Shown: in pieces, positions 9,228 to 19,556 of the stretch | Numbering within the stretch: the first letter of the stretch is position 1 | How the letters are laid out: each line of letters begins with the position of its first letter | Source: SG8-30 sp963715485 | GTDB lineage: Bacteria; Pseudomonadota; Gammaproteobacteria; Steroidobacterales; Steroidobacteraceae | Assembly (NCBI GenBank): GCA_963715485.1 | Contig: OY970244.1 | Coordinates: forward strand, 1,178,001 to 1,242,000 | Length of the DNA stretch: 64,000 nt | Direction of reading: 5' to 3' | Translations under genes and position numbers: made by a program | The notes under the pieces: model-generated | What the model was told of the DNA's origin: nothing | Seen by the model: the letters and a program-made list of their open reading frames with translations, nothing else | The model's database searches: none

Positions 9228-10037
9228 TCAGGGCTCCCTGCGCGAATCGGGCGGCCTCGCGGTCTGGCGCAATTCGTCCAGCCACACCACCTCGGTCCGG
9301 ATCTCGCCCGTGGGCAGCAGCTCCAGCCAGCGGAAGCCCGGTGGACGCAGGTCCATCACGCAGGTCTGGGTATCGGGCGTGAATTGCGCGCAGGTCGATG
9401 GCGTGCTCATCATGCGCATGCCGCGGTGGACGCGATCCGAGGCCTGGTGGACGTGTCCCCACAGCACCGCCCGGACATTGCCGTGCCGGGCCAGCACCGA
9501 GTCGAAAGCCGCGCCGTTGTGCAATCCCACGGCATCCAGCCAGGGGCTGCCCATCGGGATCGGCTGGTGGTGCAGGCAGACCAGCACATGCTCGTCTGTT
9601 GCCGCGGCAAGCTCACGATCGAGGCGTTCGAGCTCGCCATCGTCGAGCCGTCCGGCGTCGTCGCCCGGGGTATGGCTGTCGAGCATCACGATCCGCCAGC
9701 CGGGGAAGCGCATGCTGCCGCAGAACTGCAGCGGCGGCGAATCCAGGATCGAGCGGAGCTTCTCGCGGTCCTCGTGATTGCCGGGAATGCACAGCACTGG
9801 AATGCCGAACCCTGCCATGATCGAGCGAAAGCGCTCGTAGGTTGCCCGATGGGAGTCTTCGGCGATGTCACCGGTGACCAGGATGGCGTCGAGCGGGCCG
9901 GGTGACTCCGCCAGGCCCCTGGCCAGGGTCGCGCGGAACGTCGCCGCGGTATTCACGCCGTAGAGTTCCCGCGATTCGTCCTCGAAAAGGTGCGGGTCGG
10001 TCAGCTGCAGCAGGCGGATGGGTCGTGCGGTAGTCAT
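9228..10037 (-). CDS. cpdA: 3',5'-cyclic-AMP phosphodiesterase, CpdA type
   Basis: Class III cyclic nucleotide phosphodiesterase of the calcineurin-like metallophosphatase superfamily, 269 aa. The dinuclear metal motifs are present in order: DPH (residues 14-16), GDIAED, GNHED (about 85-89), HHQPIP and GHVH (about 193-196). The start at 10037 overlaps the stop of the upstream cyclic-nucleotide-binding gene as ATGA, which fixes the start and implies coupled translation. It would hydrolyse cAMP to AMP. A class III cyclase lies 2 kb away, so synthesis, binding and breakdown of cAMP appear clustered. Other calcineurin-like phosphatases share the fold; the substrate is inferred from the CpdA-like motif set and context. 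Confidence 0.85.
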   Translation of the reverse strand: MTTARPIRLLQLTDPHLFEDESRELYGVNTAATFRATLARGLAESPGPLDAILVTGDIAEDSHRATYERFRSIMAGFGIPVLCIPGNHEDREKLRSILDSPPLQFCGSMRFPGWRIVMLDSHTPGDDAGRLDDGELERLDRELAAATDEHVLVCLHHQPIPMGSPWLDAVGLHNGAAFDSVLARHGNVRAVLWGHVHQASDRVHRGMRMMSTPSTCAQFTPDTQTCVMDLRPPGFRWLELLPTGEIRTEVVWLDELRQTARPPDSRREP

Positions 10038-10405
10038 CGTGCCATCGCTCGCAGTTCCTGTTCCTTGCGGACGATCCGGTCGGTGAGCACCTTCATGATG
10101 TGCAGCGCGAAGTACGGCGTCTCGTGCACCAGCATCACGAAGCGGCGCTCGGTGACGGGCGCGAGGCGGCAATCTGTCGTGGCCACCGCGGTGGTCGTGC
10201 GCTTGTGACTGCCGACGATCGCCATCTCACCGAGCAGGTCGCCACCCCGCGACTTGCCCACCGCACGTCCGTCTACCAGCAACTCGAGCTCGCCGTCGAG
10301 CACCACGTACATGTGGTGGGCCTGGTCCCCTTCGCGAAATATTATGTCGCCTGGCGCGTAAACCTCAATGTCTTCAGCCGTTTCGAGCAGCTGTCTGATG
10401 TCCAT
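10034..10405 (-). CDS. Single-domain cyclic nucleotide-binding protein
   Basis: A 123-aa protein that is almost entirely one cyclic nucleotide-binding (CNB) domain. The phosphate-binding cassette reads GEMAIVGSHKRTTT, with Gly-Glu and the conserved Arg for the cyclic phosphate. There is no helix-turn-helix or catalytic domain, so it is not a Crp-like transcription factor. It is the first gene of a two-gene unit with the phosphodiesterase and overlaps it by 4 bases. It may sense or buffer cAMP, or regulate a partner in trans such as the nearby channel; both roles are inference. Confidence 0.85.
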   Translation of the reverse strand: MDIRQLLETAEDIEVYAPGDIIFREGDQAHHMYVVLDGELELLVDGRAVGKSRGGDLLGEMAIVGSHKRTTTAVATTDCRLAPVTERRFVMLVHETPYFALHIMKVLTDRIVRKEQELRAMAR

Positions 10406-10624
10406 TCTGGAGTGCCCTTTTTTGCAGCGCGTTGCCTTAGGCCTTAGCTAGAGGTTAGCAACGTTGCAATGCGAGGAAATGTTCTGGTAAGAGTAAATAC
10501 GCATATACTAGCGCAGGGGTCGCAACCGAGACCATGTCCATCGCAGGCGCAGGATGCGCCTGATGCGACAGGATCGGTTCAACAACAAGTCGGGCGCCGT
10601 TCTTGCGGCGGAAGGGAAGGAATC

Positions 10625-12122
10625 ATGACTGATCCGACATCGGTTTCTGTCCGTACGCCTCGTCCGTTGCGGGCATCGAGCGCCCTGTTGCTGGCGCTGG
10701 GTTGCCTTGGCTTCGACGCTTCGGCCACTGAGCCCTTGATTTTGCCGGCACACGGACATGGGTGCGCTGCGATTGGAGCTGGGCCAAGCCGTAGCGGCAG
10801 GGGGTCTTCACAATCCACTACCGTCTGGTCGTTTCGTCTACGAAACCAAGGGCCAGCCGGGGCGAGGGACCGAAGGCTCGGACTGGGATCAGCTGGCGGG
10901 ACAGGCCATCAACCTGAGCGGGAAGTGCAACTTCAACCTCGCGACCACGCCCGCTTACATTGCGCAGCCAACCTCTGCATTTCCTCTCGGCTCGGCTGCC
11001 CTCGGTCTGGGACCCGATTCCATTGGCGTCCAGGACGGACCCAAAGGGCGTGGCGTGTTATCGAATCACTGAGAGCATACGGCGAGTGGGTGCAATTTCA
11101 GATCGGCCCGCAACTGATGAATCTCGTGCGCGTGTCGTTTCTATCGTCTCGAGCTCGACCTGGAGCTCAAAGGAGAACGCGGTATTCGAGCTGCGGATTT
11201 CGGGTGGCGTACGTATAGACTCTGCCCGGAACAAACCGGATCTGGCGTGTTATGCAGGCGAGGCGGACCGGGCTCATCTTGTCGTCAACTGTGCTGAGCC
11301 CTCGGATTCGGGCCCGGATTCGGGGCCAAGCGACAATTGTCGCTGGATGATCAACGATACGGGCAGATCGTTCGGGCTGAAGCCTACAGCTGGCGAAGGC
11401 TCTCTAGAGGGCGGCGGCGACTATGTCGGTCTGCCAGGCTACTCGGATGGCGACTTCAACACAAAGATCTACCTGACCGAGCCGAGCGTTGGACGCCTTG
11501 GCTGCGACGCTAATGACAACGTGACGGCCGAGGTCTTTGGCGATTCAGCGACGTCTGTCGGCGGCGAGTTGTCGGTTACCCGAATTGACACCGGCTCCAG
11601 CGGTCATAGGAGGAACCTGCACCGGGCCTATCGACTACTGATTGGAAACGTTGGCATGGTGCGCGAGGCCTTGTGCCAACTGGACAAGACAGGGGAAGTA
11701 GGGCTTCTCGACCAGCTTGTCGGACTGATGCAGGTCACGTTCGAGCCGGAGGCAAGTACCGCACTGGGATGTCGCGCAGACTGAGATCGAATTCCCGGGC
11801 CAAAACACACCTTCCCCGCTTCTTCGCCGAAGCGCTGCGGCACTGGACGATGCGAACGGCGACGGCACGTGGTTGACGGGTATCGCCGGAAATCCAACGA
11901 TATTGGAGGTGCTGAACGGCACTCTGACTGGAGCGATTGAGGACGGTCATTCGTCACCCGACCTGGTGCCCCTGGTGCAACCGTAATCCCGGCGGCAAGG
12001 TCGAATGGGCCTGCATCCTCGAGCAAGCCGAGGACTTCGTGGGCAATTCGGGCGGCGACGACATGCAGGTCCCGCCAGAGGATCCTGTTCTGGGGCGACA
12101 TTCGTTTCCCAGCCGCGAATAG
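10625..12122 (+). pseudogene. Frameshifted secreted protein of unknown function
   Basis: An ATG at 10625, after a GGAAGGAA ribosome site, opens a signal peptide (ASSALLLALGCLGFDASA). Protein-like sequence then hops frame four times: at about 10755 to MGALRLELGQAVAAGG, at about 11045 to GVACYRITES, at about 11780 to EIEFPGQNTPSPLL, and near 11985 to NPGGKVEWACILEQAEDF, ending at TAG 12122. Each shift is +1; removing one base at each gives a 497-codon frame. Cys pairs and acidic stretches (DDANGDGTW, SGPDSGPSDNCRW) suit an exported protein. No family recognised. It is either a decayed gene or a real gene damaged by sequence errors, which occur in neighbours too. Confidence 0.55.
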
Positions 12123-12128
12123 GTAATT

Positions 12129-15100
12129 TCAGCTGCTCTGACGGTCTGAAGGCCTCGGCGTCTCATCGACGCCGAGGCCTTTCAGTATCCGGGACGCCGA
12201 GTCGATGTCCGATTGATCCGGCAACCGGCCGGCCCGCCGGTCTGATTCCACCCGCGCTTGCAGCAAGAGCGCCTCTTCGTACGGCAGTCCGTACTTGCGG
12301 GCTGCCTCGATGCCCGTGGTGATCGCCTCCCTGGCCTCGTCGCTGTTTCCCAGTGTCGATGAGTGCCAGGGCCCGAGCCTCCGCGACCTGCGCTGCGAAC
12401 ATGCGCGCGCTCTTGCCGGCAGCGGCGGCGTACTGATCGATCAGCTGACAGTGCTGCCTCGGCCCTGGCCAGAATGCCACCTCGGCCTGTGCCTGCACGC
12501 AGGCGGCCTCCAGCGCGCTTGCGGCCTGGCCGAGCTGCGAGAATTCGCTGGCGACGCGCTGCAGAAGCTCGTTGGCCCGGCTGAACTCGCCGCGCTTGAC
12601 CAGCAACCGCCCGATCTGGACTTCGGCATAGGCGGCGCCGTCGTGAAAGCCCGAGGCGCGCATGACGCGCACCACGTCTGTCAACATGGGCAGCGCTTCG
12701 TCCAGTTGCCCGCGCTTGACCAGGATCTCGCCGATATTCGAGGCGGCCGTGGCGGCTCCCACGACGTTGCCCGCCTTGATCCTGGCCTCGCGGTCGCCGC
12801 GGAACCACGCCAGCGCTTCCTCCCAGCGGCCTTCGAGGAAGGCTCCGCAACCCAGGTTACCGCGGACCATCGCCACGCTCGACAGGTCGCCCAGTTCCTC
12901 ATAGATGGCAAGCGCCTCCGGCATGCGCTCGGCGCCGCTGCCGCCTAGCGAGAGGTGGGCCGAGTCGGCGGCGACCAGCGCCTGTGCGAGCGCCGCCTTG
13001 TCGCCAGCCTCGCGAGCTTCCACGGCGGCCTGCTCGGCCTGACGCAGCGCGACGTCGAACTTCTCCTGGGCGAAACGGATCATGGCAGCGTGTGCGCCGA
13101 GACGTGCCCGGGCAGCCCGTGCGGGGGCGGTGTCGAGCTCTGCCAACAGCCGCTGGCCTGAAGCCAGCTCGCGCAGCGCGGTGCTGAAGGCACCCATCCG
13201 TTCCCGCGCCCTGGCGCGCAGCCCGTGCAGGTCGGCGCGTCCCAATGGATCGTCGGCGATCAGCCGGTAGGCCTGCCGATAGGCATCGAGCGAATCCTCG
13301 AACAGGCCAGCCAGCCGGCAGACGTTACCGCGGTCGGTCCACACCCGCATACGCTCAGCGGCATCGACGCTCGGCAGCTTGCGGGCGGCTTCCAGGGCCA
13401 TGAGGTACAGGCGGGCCGCATCAGCATTGGCATAGGCCTTGGCGGCGCGGTCGGCAGCCAGCCGCGCGTAGCGCCAGGTGCGCTCGTGGTCGCCGGCGAT
13501 CGAGAAGTGCAGCGCCAGGCTGTCGGCCTTGGCTGACGGGTCGCTGGCGAGGCGCTCCATCGACTCGCCGGCCTCGCGGTGGAGACGCACCCGCAGGCGA
13601 AACGCCAGGCCTTCGTATACCGTCTTGCGCACCAGGCCGATGCGGAAGCGCAGGCCGTCGTCGCCGTCCGGCGTGAGAAAGCTCTCGAGCCGTTCCAGGA
13701 TCGAGGCATCGACGTCGAGGTTCTCTGCACCCAGTAGTCCGGCCAGGCTGCGTACGCTGAAGCTGCGGCCGAGCACGGTCGCATAGCGCAGCACGTGGCG
13801 CGCCTCGGGATCGAGCGCATCCACCTGGGCGGCGATCGCGGCTTCGAGGGAATCGGGCACGGCTTCGAACGAGCCGGCCTGGCGGGCCGCGCGGACCATC
13901 TCCTCGGCGAACAGCGGATTGCCGCTGGCCCGGCGGACCACGAGTTCGAGTTCGTGCGGCCGCAGGGGCGCCGAGGCGGTGGCCTGGTTGACCAGTTCCG
14001 CGAGTTCCGGATCCGGCATGACGCCGACCCCGATATGCCGGCCTGCCGTGGTGGCGAAGCCGCCTGTATCGTCGCGGCGCGCCGTGAGCATCAGCCAGGG
14101 ACGCGACGAGCAGGCGGCAGCCAGGCGGCCGAGCAGATGGGCGGACGCGCCGTCGGCCCAGTGCGCGTCCTCCATGACGATCACCCGTGGCCCTTCCCGC
14201 GCGGAGTCGAACAGCTGGATGATGGTGTCGGCGATGCGGTCCTGCCGGAACTGCGGCTCGATTGCCGCGACCTCGGGCGATGGTTCGACCTCGATCTGCG
14301 CGACTTCGCCGAGCAGTGCCAGGTAGGGAAGCAGGGTCGGGTCAGCGCGCGCGACGCCCGCTTCCAGTTGTTCCGTCATGGCCGTGGAGTCGCCGCGCAC
14401 GACGCCGAGCAACGACCGGATCGGGTCGCGAAAGACGCGATACGGGTTGGTGGTGCCGTAAGGCTCGGCCCGCAGCTGCAGCACCGGCAAGCCGTCGAGG
14501 CGCTCGAGCGCCGCGTGCAGCAGGCGACTCTTGCCGAGTCCCGCAGCGCCGGTGAGCGATACGACGCCGCCGATGGCCATTGCCAGGGCGTCCACGGCTT
14601 CACCGAGGACCCTGAGTTCGTCACGGCGACCGATCAGCGGCAGCGCCTCGGCCTGGTCAGCCGCTGCCGTGGTCGTCTCCTCGCCGACCCGGTAGACGAC
14701 CTGCGGCACCTTCTTGCCCTTGAAGGTGAACGGTCCCGCGGGTTCGGTCGCGTACTTGCTGCGCGAGTGGACCAGCACCGAGGGATGCGCGTAGAGCTCC
14801 CCGGGCGGGGCCTTGGCGCAGATGCGCGCAGCCGTGTTGGTGGTATCACCCATCGCCGAATAGGCGGCGCGGCGCGGGGTGCCGACTTCGGCGACAAAGA
14901 CATAGCCGCGGTTGACGCCGACCTGCAGGGGCAAGGGCGTGTGAGCGTCGACCAGCCGTCGCATCGCGCGCAGCATCCGGCCCTCGTCATCCTCGGTGGC
15001 CAGCGGCACCCCGGACCCGAGAAACAGCTTGCCGCCGTCCTTGTCGATATCCACGGTCAGCAGCGTGATGTCCTCGGCGGCGAAGATGTCCATCGCGGTG

Positions 15101-15921
15101 GCAAGCGTTCCCTGCAGCGCCGCCGCGACGGCATCGGGGCCGTCGCGCTCCAGCATGGTGTCGGTGCCGGAGAAGCGCACGAAGGCGATGCAGGCGACGC
15201 GATGCTCCGGTTCCGGCCGTCCGCGGGCCAGGACCTTGCCGAGCGCGGGCGGGAACAGGCTGTTGATGAGTTCCTCGGTGGCCTCGCGATCCGGACTGGC
15301 GCCCGCGGGCGGCGCGGGCGCCTTGCGCCAGCGCAACAGCAGCAGGCCATCCTCGCGCGGGCGAACCGCCGAGGCCGGCAGCAACGCGGCGGTCGAGGGG
15401 CTTACGCCGATCTCGCCGGCATTGGCCGCCGACTCGGTCGCGGCCGCCATCGACGCGTCGGGCCCCGCCAGCACCAGCTCGCGATCGGTCGAGCCCACCA
15501 GGAAGAAGTGGATGCGCCCCGAGTGCAGGCCCATCGACATCGACAGGTTCAGCGGCCCGACCGAGGTGGGGATCTCCTTGGCCTTGCGCAGTGCCTGGCG
15601 CATCTCGACCGCCGTGCTTGCCGCCCGCAGGGCGTGGTCCGGTCCCTTGAACAGGAACAGCAACGCGTCGCCGCCGAACTTGAGCAGCATGCCGTCGCGC
15701 TCGCGGGCAGCATCGAGCATGCCGCCGAACACGCGGCTCAGGGTCTCGACCAGCTCCTCGCCGCCGATCCGCCCGCGCCGCGACAGCTTCTCCGACAGCG
15801 CGGTGAAACCGGAGATGTCCGCAAAGCACAGGGTTCCATCGACGGCCTGCCAGAGCCGGTCGGGCTGATCGAGCGCCCACTCGATGGCGATGTCGGGGAT
15901 GTGCCGGCGAAGTCCGGTCAT
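12129..15921 (-). CDS. Class III adenylate/guanylate cyclase-ATPase-TPR regulator (frameshift near the 3' end)
   Basis: A large signalling protein of about 1263 aa after correction. From the ATG at 15921: a class III cyclase homology domain (FADISGFTALSEKL, metal Asp35; LLKFGGDALLF); a second, more degenerate cyclase domain at about 238-400 (GDTTNTAARI kept); an AAA/NACHT-like ATPase with Walker A GAAGLGKS at 458-465 and Walker B VIVMEDAHWAD at about 580-590; then TPR-type repeats to the end. As sequenced it stops at 12163 with a non-homologous tail. Removing one base in the GGGAAA run near 12346-12351 restores TPR-like sequence (EAITTGIEAARKYGLPYEEA) to TGA at 12129. It lies 23 bp behind the winged-helix/TPR gene, probably one operon. 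Confidence 0.85.
12149..12181 (+). terminator. 14-bp stem-loop after the frameshifted secreted gene
   Basis: Perfect 14-base arms (12149-12162 and 12168-12181) with a 5-base loop, and TTT at the end of the stem on the plus strand. It lies 26 bases past the plus-strand stop. On the other strand it falls inside the last codons of the corrected cyclase gene, so one palindrome serves coding and termination. Confidence 0.55.
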
Positions 15922-15944
15922 GGAGCCATGCTTCCCTGCAGAGA

Positions 15945-18390
15945 TTACCCGCAGCTTAACCCGCGGGTCAGGTTCGCTGGTACTCCAGCAAGCTGGCGTT
16001 CGTCGGATTCGGTCCAACGCGAGCCGGACAGCTCGCGGGCCCTGGCCATCGCCGTGGCGGCCGTCGGAGCGTCGCCGCGGGCCCAGGCGTAGCGGGCGCG
16101 CAGCTTCAGCAGCGGCGCGGATTCCGGTTGCCCGGCCAGGAATTCGAGCAATGGCGCAGCGGCGTCCAGGTTGCCGGCGCCTACCAACGCATCGGCGAGG
16201 GCGATACTGGCGCGAATCTCATCGCCGCTGTGCCCGATGTCGCGCGCGCGCTGGCGCGCCGACTCGTACAGGCGGATCGCCTCGGATGACATCGTTCCGC
16301 GCCGCGATGTCGCCGGCCTGCAGCAGCGCCTGGATCTCGACGGGCACCAGGTCGGCCTCGCGGGCCTCCGCAGCGACCCGGTCGACGGTCGTTCGGGCCG
16401 ACTTCAGCTGGCCGCGCGCCACGTCCACCTCGGCGAGCTTCAGGTCCACTTCCAGGATGCGCTGGCGGTCGCCGATCTCCACGAAGATCCGTCCCGCCTC
16501 GACATAGTGGTCGCGGGCGGTGGCGAGCCGGCCAAGTCCGAGGTTCGCATCGCCGAGCTGGGCATGCGCGGTGGCGATGTACAGGCTGTCGTGGGCTTCT
16601 TCTGCGCTCTGCAGGGCGATGGTCGCCGAGCTGATCGCGTCGGTGAACTTGCCACGGTCGTTATAGACGACGGCAAGCATGTTGTGCACCCGGCCGACGC
16701 CGACCGGGTCGCCGAGTTCCTCACGCAGCTTTGCGGACTCCAGGTGCAGGACCTCGGCCTCGTCCAGCCGACCCTGCAGGCGGCGCAGGAAGCCGAGGTT
16801 GTTGACCATCATGGCCACGTTGCGCCGGTCACCGACGGCGCGGAAGCTGGCGATCGCCTGCTCGAGCCAGCGATCGGCGTCGTCCAGCGCGCCGGTCTCC
16901 ATCGATGCGTTCGCCAGCCCGCTGTAGACGTTTCCGGGAATGATGTCGCGACCAGATGCCGTGTATTCCTGTAGCGCCCGCTCCAGATACTGGATCGACT
17001 GGTCGAATTCGCTGTGTCCCTTGGCGAGAATGGCCAGGTTGACCAGGACATGTCCGATCAGGTCGTGATCGCCGACGGTCTCAGCCGTCTGGAGCGCGTG
17101 ACCATATTGCGCCCCTGCTTCGTCGAGCCGACCCGTACGATTGAAGACGACGCCCAACCCGAGCTGCGCCCGCACCAGCGCGCGGCTCGGCCCGGCCGGC
17201 GACTGTTCCGCTGCCAGGGCCGACAACAGGTCCTCCGCCTCGCGCCACTGGCCCAGGATCCGCGCGCAGGTCGCGGTCTCATAGCGCGGCTCGAACAGCT
17301 CCGGCACCTGGCTGATCGCCGCGGCAAACATCGAGCGAGCCTCCTCGCAGCGTCCCTCGAGGGCCAGCGCGAGTCCGCGGGCGAAGGCTTCGTTGACGAA
17401 CGGGTCTTCCGAGATCAGTGTCTTCTCGAGCGGCAGGCGCCTGGGGCCGCCGAGCCGCGACGCGACGGCCTGCACGGCGCCGCGCATCAGCCCGGTCACG
17501 TCGCCGCCAACCGAGGTTCCCTCGTACGAGCGGCCGTTCGCGCCAAGCAGGCTGTACGAAACGCGCAGAAGACCGGCGCTACGTTCGAGCCGCGTCTGCA
17601 GCACATGCGTGGCGCCGAACGCCTGCCCGAGTTGCGCCAGCGTCGCCGGCAGATCACCCTGCGTCGCCTTGCCGCCCCGGCCGGCGAGACGCATCACGTC
17701 AGAATTATTGACCACCGGAATGTTGCCGGCCGAATCGAACAGGCTGCTTGCCAGGCCCATCAGCCCGATCTCCACCCAGTCGAACTCGACCTCTCCCGTC
17801 GTATTCTCGACCGGCAGTACCGCCAGCCGAACCTGCGACGGGTCGATGGCGGGGCGCAGCCACCAGGCGATCAGCAACGCGGCCAGCGCGGCAACGGCCC
17901 CCAGTCCCCAGCCCAACAACTTCCCACGCGATGGCCGGGCGAGCTCAGGCTCGGCGGTTCGGGCTGGCGCCGGCGTCACCCCCTCGGCATCTTCGGCCGG
18001 CCCAACGGGGAGTCCCGATTCCTCGGGGAGCGGCTCCGGTGTCGGCACCGGTGGCTGGTCGAGTCCGGCGACGAAGCGGTAGCCGTGCCCATGGACGGTA
18101 CGGATGATGGTCTGCAGGTTGGCATCATCGCCCAGCGCCACGCGGGCCTTGCGCACCGCCTGGGTCAGGGAGGTCTCCGTGACCACGACGCCTGGCCACA
18201 CGGCATCCTGAATCTCGGCCTTGTCGACGGCGCGGCCACGGTGCTCGATCAGGTAGGCGATCAGCTCGAAGACCTTGGGCTGGACGGTCACCAGCGCGCC
18301 GTCGCGACGCAGCTCACGCGCGGCGACGTCCAGTTCGCAGTCCGCGAACCGGTAAACAAGCCCGCCGTGGCCGGTCCCTGAGCCGGTCAT
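15945..18390 (-). CDS. Winged-helix (CadC/OmpR-type) membrane regulator with TPR repeats (frameshifted)
   Basis: Transcription factor of about 814 aa after correction. An N-terminal winged-helix DNA-binding domain covers about residues 12-105 (ALVTVQPKVFELIAYLIEHR, then TIIRTVHGHGYRFV). A proline-rich linker and one transmembrane helix (LGWGLGAVAALAALLIAWWL) follow, then a periplasmic TPR array. As sequenced the frame ends at 16219 in unrelated residues, but a one-base change near 16286-16302 continues it as SSEAIRLYESARQRARDIGH to TAA at 15945. ATG 18390 follows GAGGGGG closely; ATG 18414 is an alternative, but its first codons lie in a TGATCA palindrome. It probably heads an operon with the cyclase and is divergent from mddA. 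Confidence 0.82.
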
Positions 18391-18407
18391 CCCCCTCGAA
18401 CCCCAAT

Positions 18408-18446
18408 TGATCATCGAATGTTCAGCGAATGATCAGGGCTTGATCA
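18408..18446. promoter_or_regulatory. Three phased TGATCA palindromes, candidate operator
   Basis: TGATCA occurs at 18408-18413, 18430-18435 and 18441-18446, spaced 22 and 11 bp apart, about two turns and one turn of DNA. All three lie in the divergent gap between the winged-helix regulator and mddA. This is a plausible autoregulatory site for the winged-helix protein or a relative. TGATCA is short, so chance cannot be excluded. Confidence 0.4.
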
Positions 18447-18528
18447 GGACCTGTCCAGCCATTCCGACGACACTGGCGCCCAGCAGCGGAGGTGCTGCTC
18501 CATAAAACGACTGAATGAGGGTAAGTCA

Positions 18529-19284
18529 ATGAAAAAGCTAACGATATTTCTCTACGGCGTGGTGTCCTACGGGGCTTTCCTGGCCACTTTCCTGTACCTG
18601 GCCGGGTTCATGAGCAATCTCTGGGTACCGAAGTCAATTGACTGCGGTCCCGACGGCGCCACTTGGCCAGGCGTTGCTCATCAATCTGTGTCTGCTCGGC
18701 ATTTTTGCGGTGCAGCATAGCGTGATGGCGCGGGCCTCCTTCAAGCGCTGGTTGACGCGCTACATCCCGGCGGCGGCCGAGCGCAGCACTTACGTGCTGT
18801 TCTCCTCCCTGGCCCTGATCCTGCTGATCGCCCTGTGGGAGCCGATGGGTGGTGTCGTGTGGAGCGTGGGGTCACCGCTGGCGCAGTCGCTGGTCTACGG
18901 CCTGTTCGGCCTGGGCCTGGTGCTGGTGCTGGTCAGCACGTTCCTCATCAACCACTTCGACCTGTTCGGGCTCAGGCAGGTGTGGCTGAACCTGATCGGC
19001 CGCGAGTACGAGCCGGTGCAATTCAAGCTGCACTCGCTGTACCGCTACGTGCGCCACCCGCTCTATGTCGGGTTCTTCGTGGCGATCTGGGCGACGCCCA
19101 CCATGACGATCGCGCACCTCGTCTTCTCGGTCATGTGCAGCGCGTACATCCTCATTGGCACACACTCGAGGAACGCGACCTGCGCAGCTTCCATCCGGAA
19201 TACGACGCCTATGCCCGTGAGGTGCCCGGCTTCATTCCGAAGCTCGGTGGCAAGCATCCAGCCGCGGTCAGCGACCTGGCCTGA
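18529..19284 (+). CDS. mddA: MddA-like methanethiol S-methyltransferase (two compensating frameshifts)
   Basis: Integral membrane methyltransferase of the isoprenylcysteine methyltransferase/NnrU-like superfamily, 251 aa when corrected. MddA makes dimethyl sulfide from methanethiol with S-adenosylmethionine. N-terminus MKKLTIFLYGVVSYGAFLAT matches the family; later come FAVQHSVMARASFKRW, STFLINHFDLFGLRQVWLNL, YRYVRHPLYVGFF and EERDLRSFHPEYDAY. The reading frame shifts by one extra base near 18651 and one missing base near 19164. The two changes cancel, so overall length is preserved, which favours sequence error over decay. Just downstream are a small membrane peptide and a cysteine synthase fusion, fitting a sulfur-metabolism locus. 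RBS GAGGGTAAGTCA precedes the ATG. Confidence 0.78.
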
Positions 19285-19344
19285 GTATCACGCGGGGCGG
19301 CGTCCAGCGCGACGCCGTCCCGCCGCATCACGGGGGAAATCACC

Positions 19345-19500
19345 ATGAATACAATGACTATCGATCTGGAGGAAGCAGCACCGGAGACGCGGCGCGCAGT
19401 GCTGCTGCGCAGGGCAGCGAAGGCCGGATTCTGGTTCTTTCTCGCGAAAGGACTATTCTGGCTGGTCGCACCGTTTCTTGCGTACCAGGCCATTGGCTAG
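19345..19500 (+). CDS. 51-aa single-pass membrane peptide
   Basis: A short gene with a good ribosome site (CGGGGGAAATCACC) and ATG at 19345, ending TAG at 19500. The product has an acidic then basic N-terminus (IDLEEAAPETRRAVLLRRAA) and one hydrophobic helix (GFWFFLAKGLFWLVAPFLAY), so a single-pass inner-membrane peptide with the N-terminus inside is predicted. It lies 60 bp after mddA and 56 bp before the cysteine synthase fusion, same strand. I do not recognise a family; small membrane partners of transporters or enzymes look like this. Confidence 0.6.
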   Translation: MNTMTIDLEEAAPETRRAVLLRRAAKAGFWFFLAKGLFWLVAPFLAYQAIG

Positions 19501-19523
19501 GAATCAATAACTTACGAAATGGG

Positions 19524-19542
19524 GGGGACAGTCCCCTTTTTT
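19524..19542 (+). terminator. Short GC hairpin with T-run ahead of the cysteine synthase fusion
   Basis: GGGGA-CAG-TCCCC at 19524-19536 is followed by six T at 19537-19542, then the GGAG ribosome site of the next gene. It could terminate transcription from mddA and the small peptide, or act as an attenuator for the synthase. The motif also resembles REP-like elements scattered in proteobacterial genomes. Confidence 0.5.
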
Positions 19543-19556
19543 GGAGATCAGGACAG

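Noticed and set aside
12340..12355. Programmed frameshift in the cyclase gene
   Set aside because: The run is GGGAAA without a typical slippery heptamer or stimulatory stop, and similar shifts occur in unrelated neighbours.
13795..16092. A 765-codon open frame on the plus strand
   Set aside because: It is antisense to the cyclase gene, whose motifs are clear. Its product is Arg/Gly/Gln-rich with no domain, a common artefact of GC-rich codon bias.
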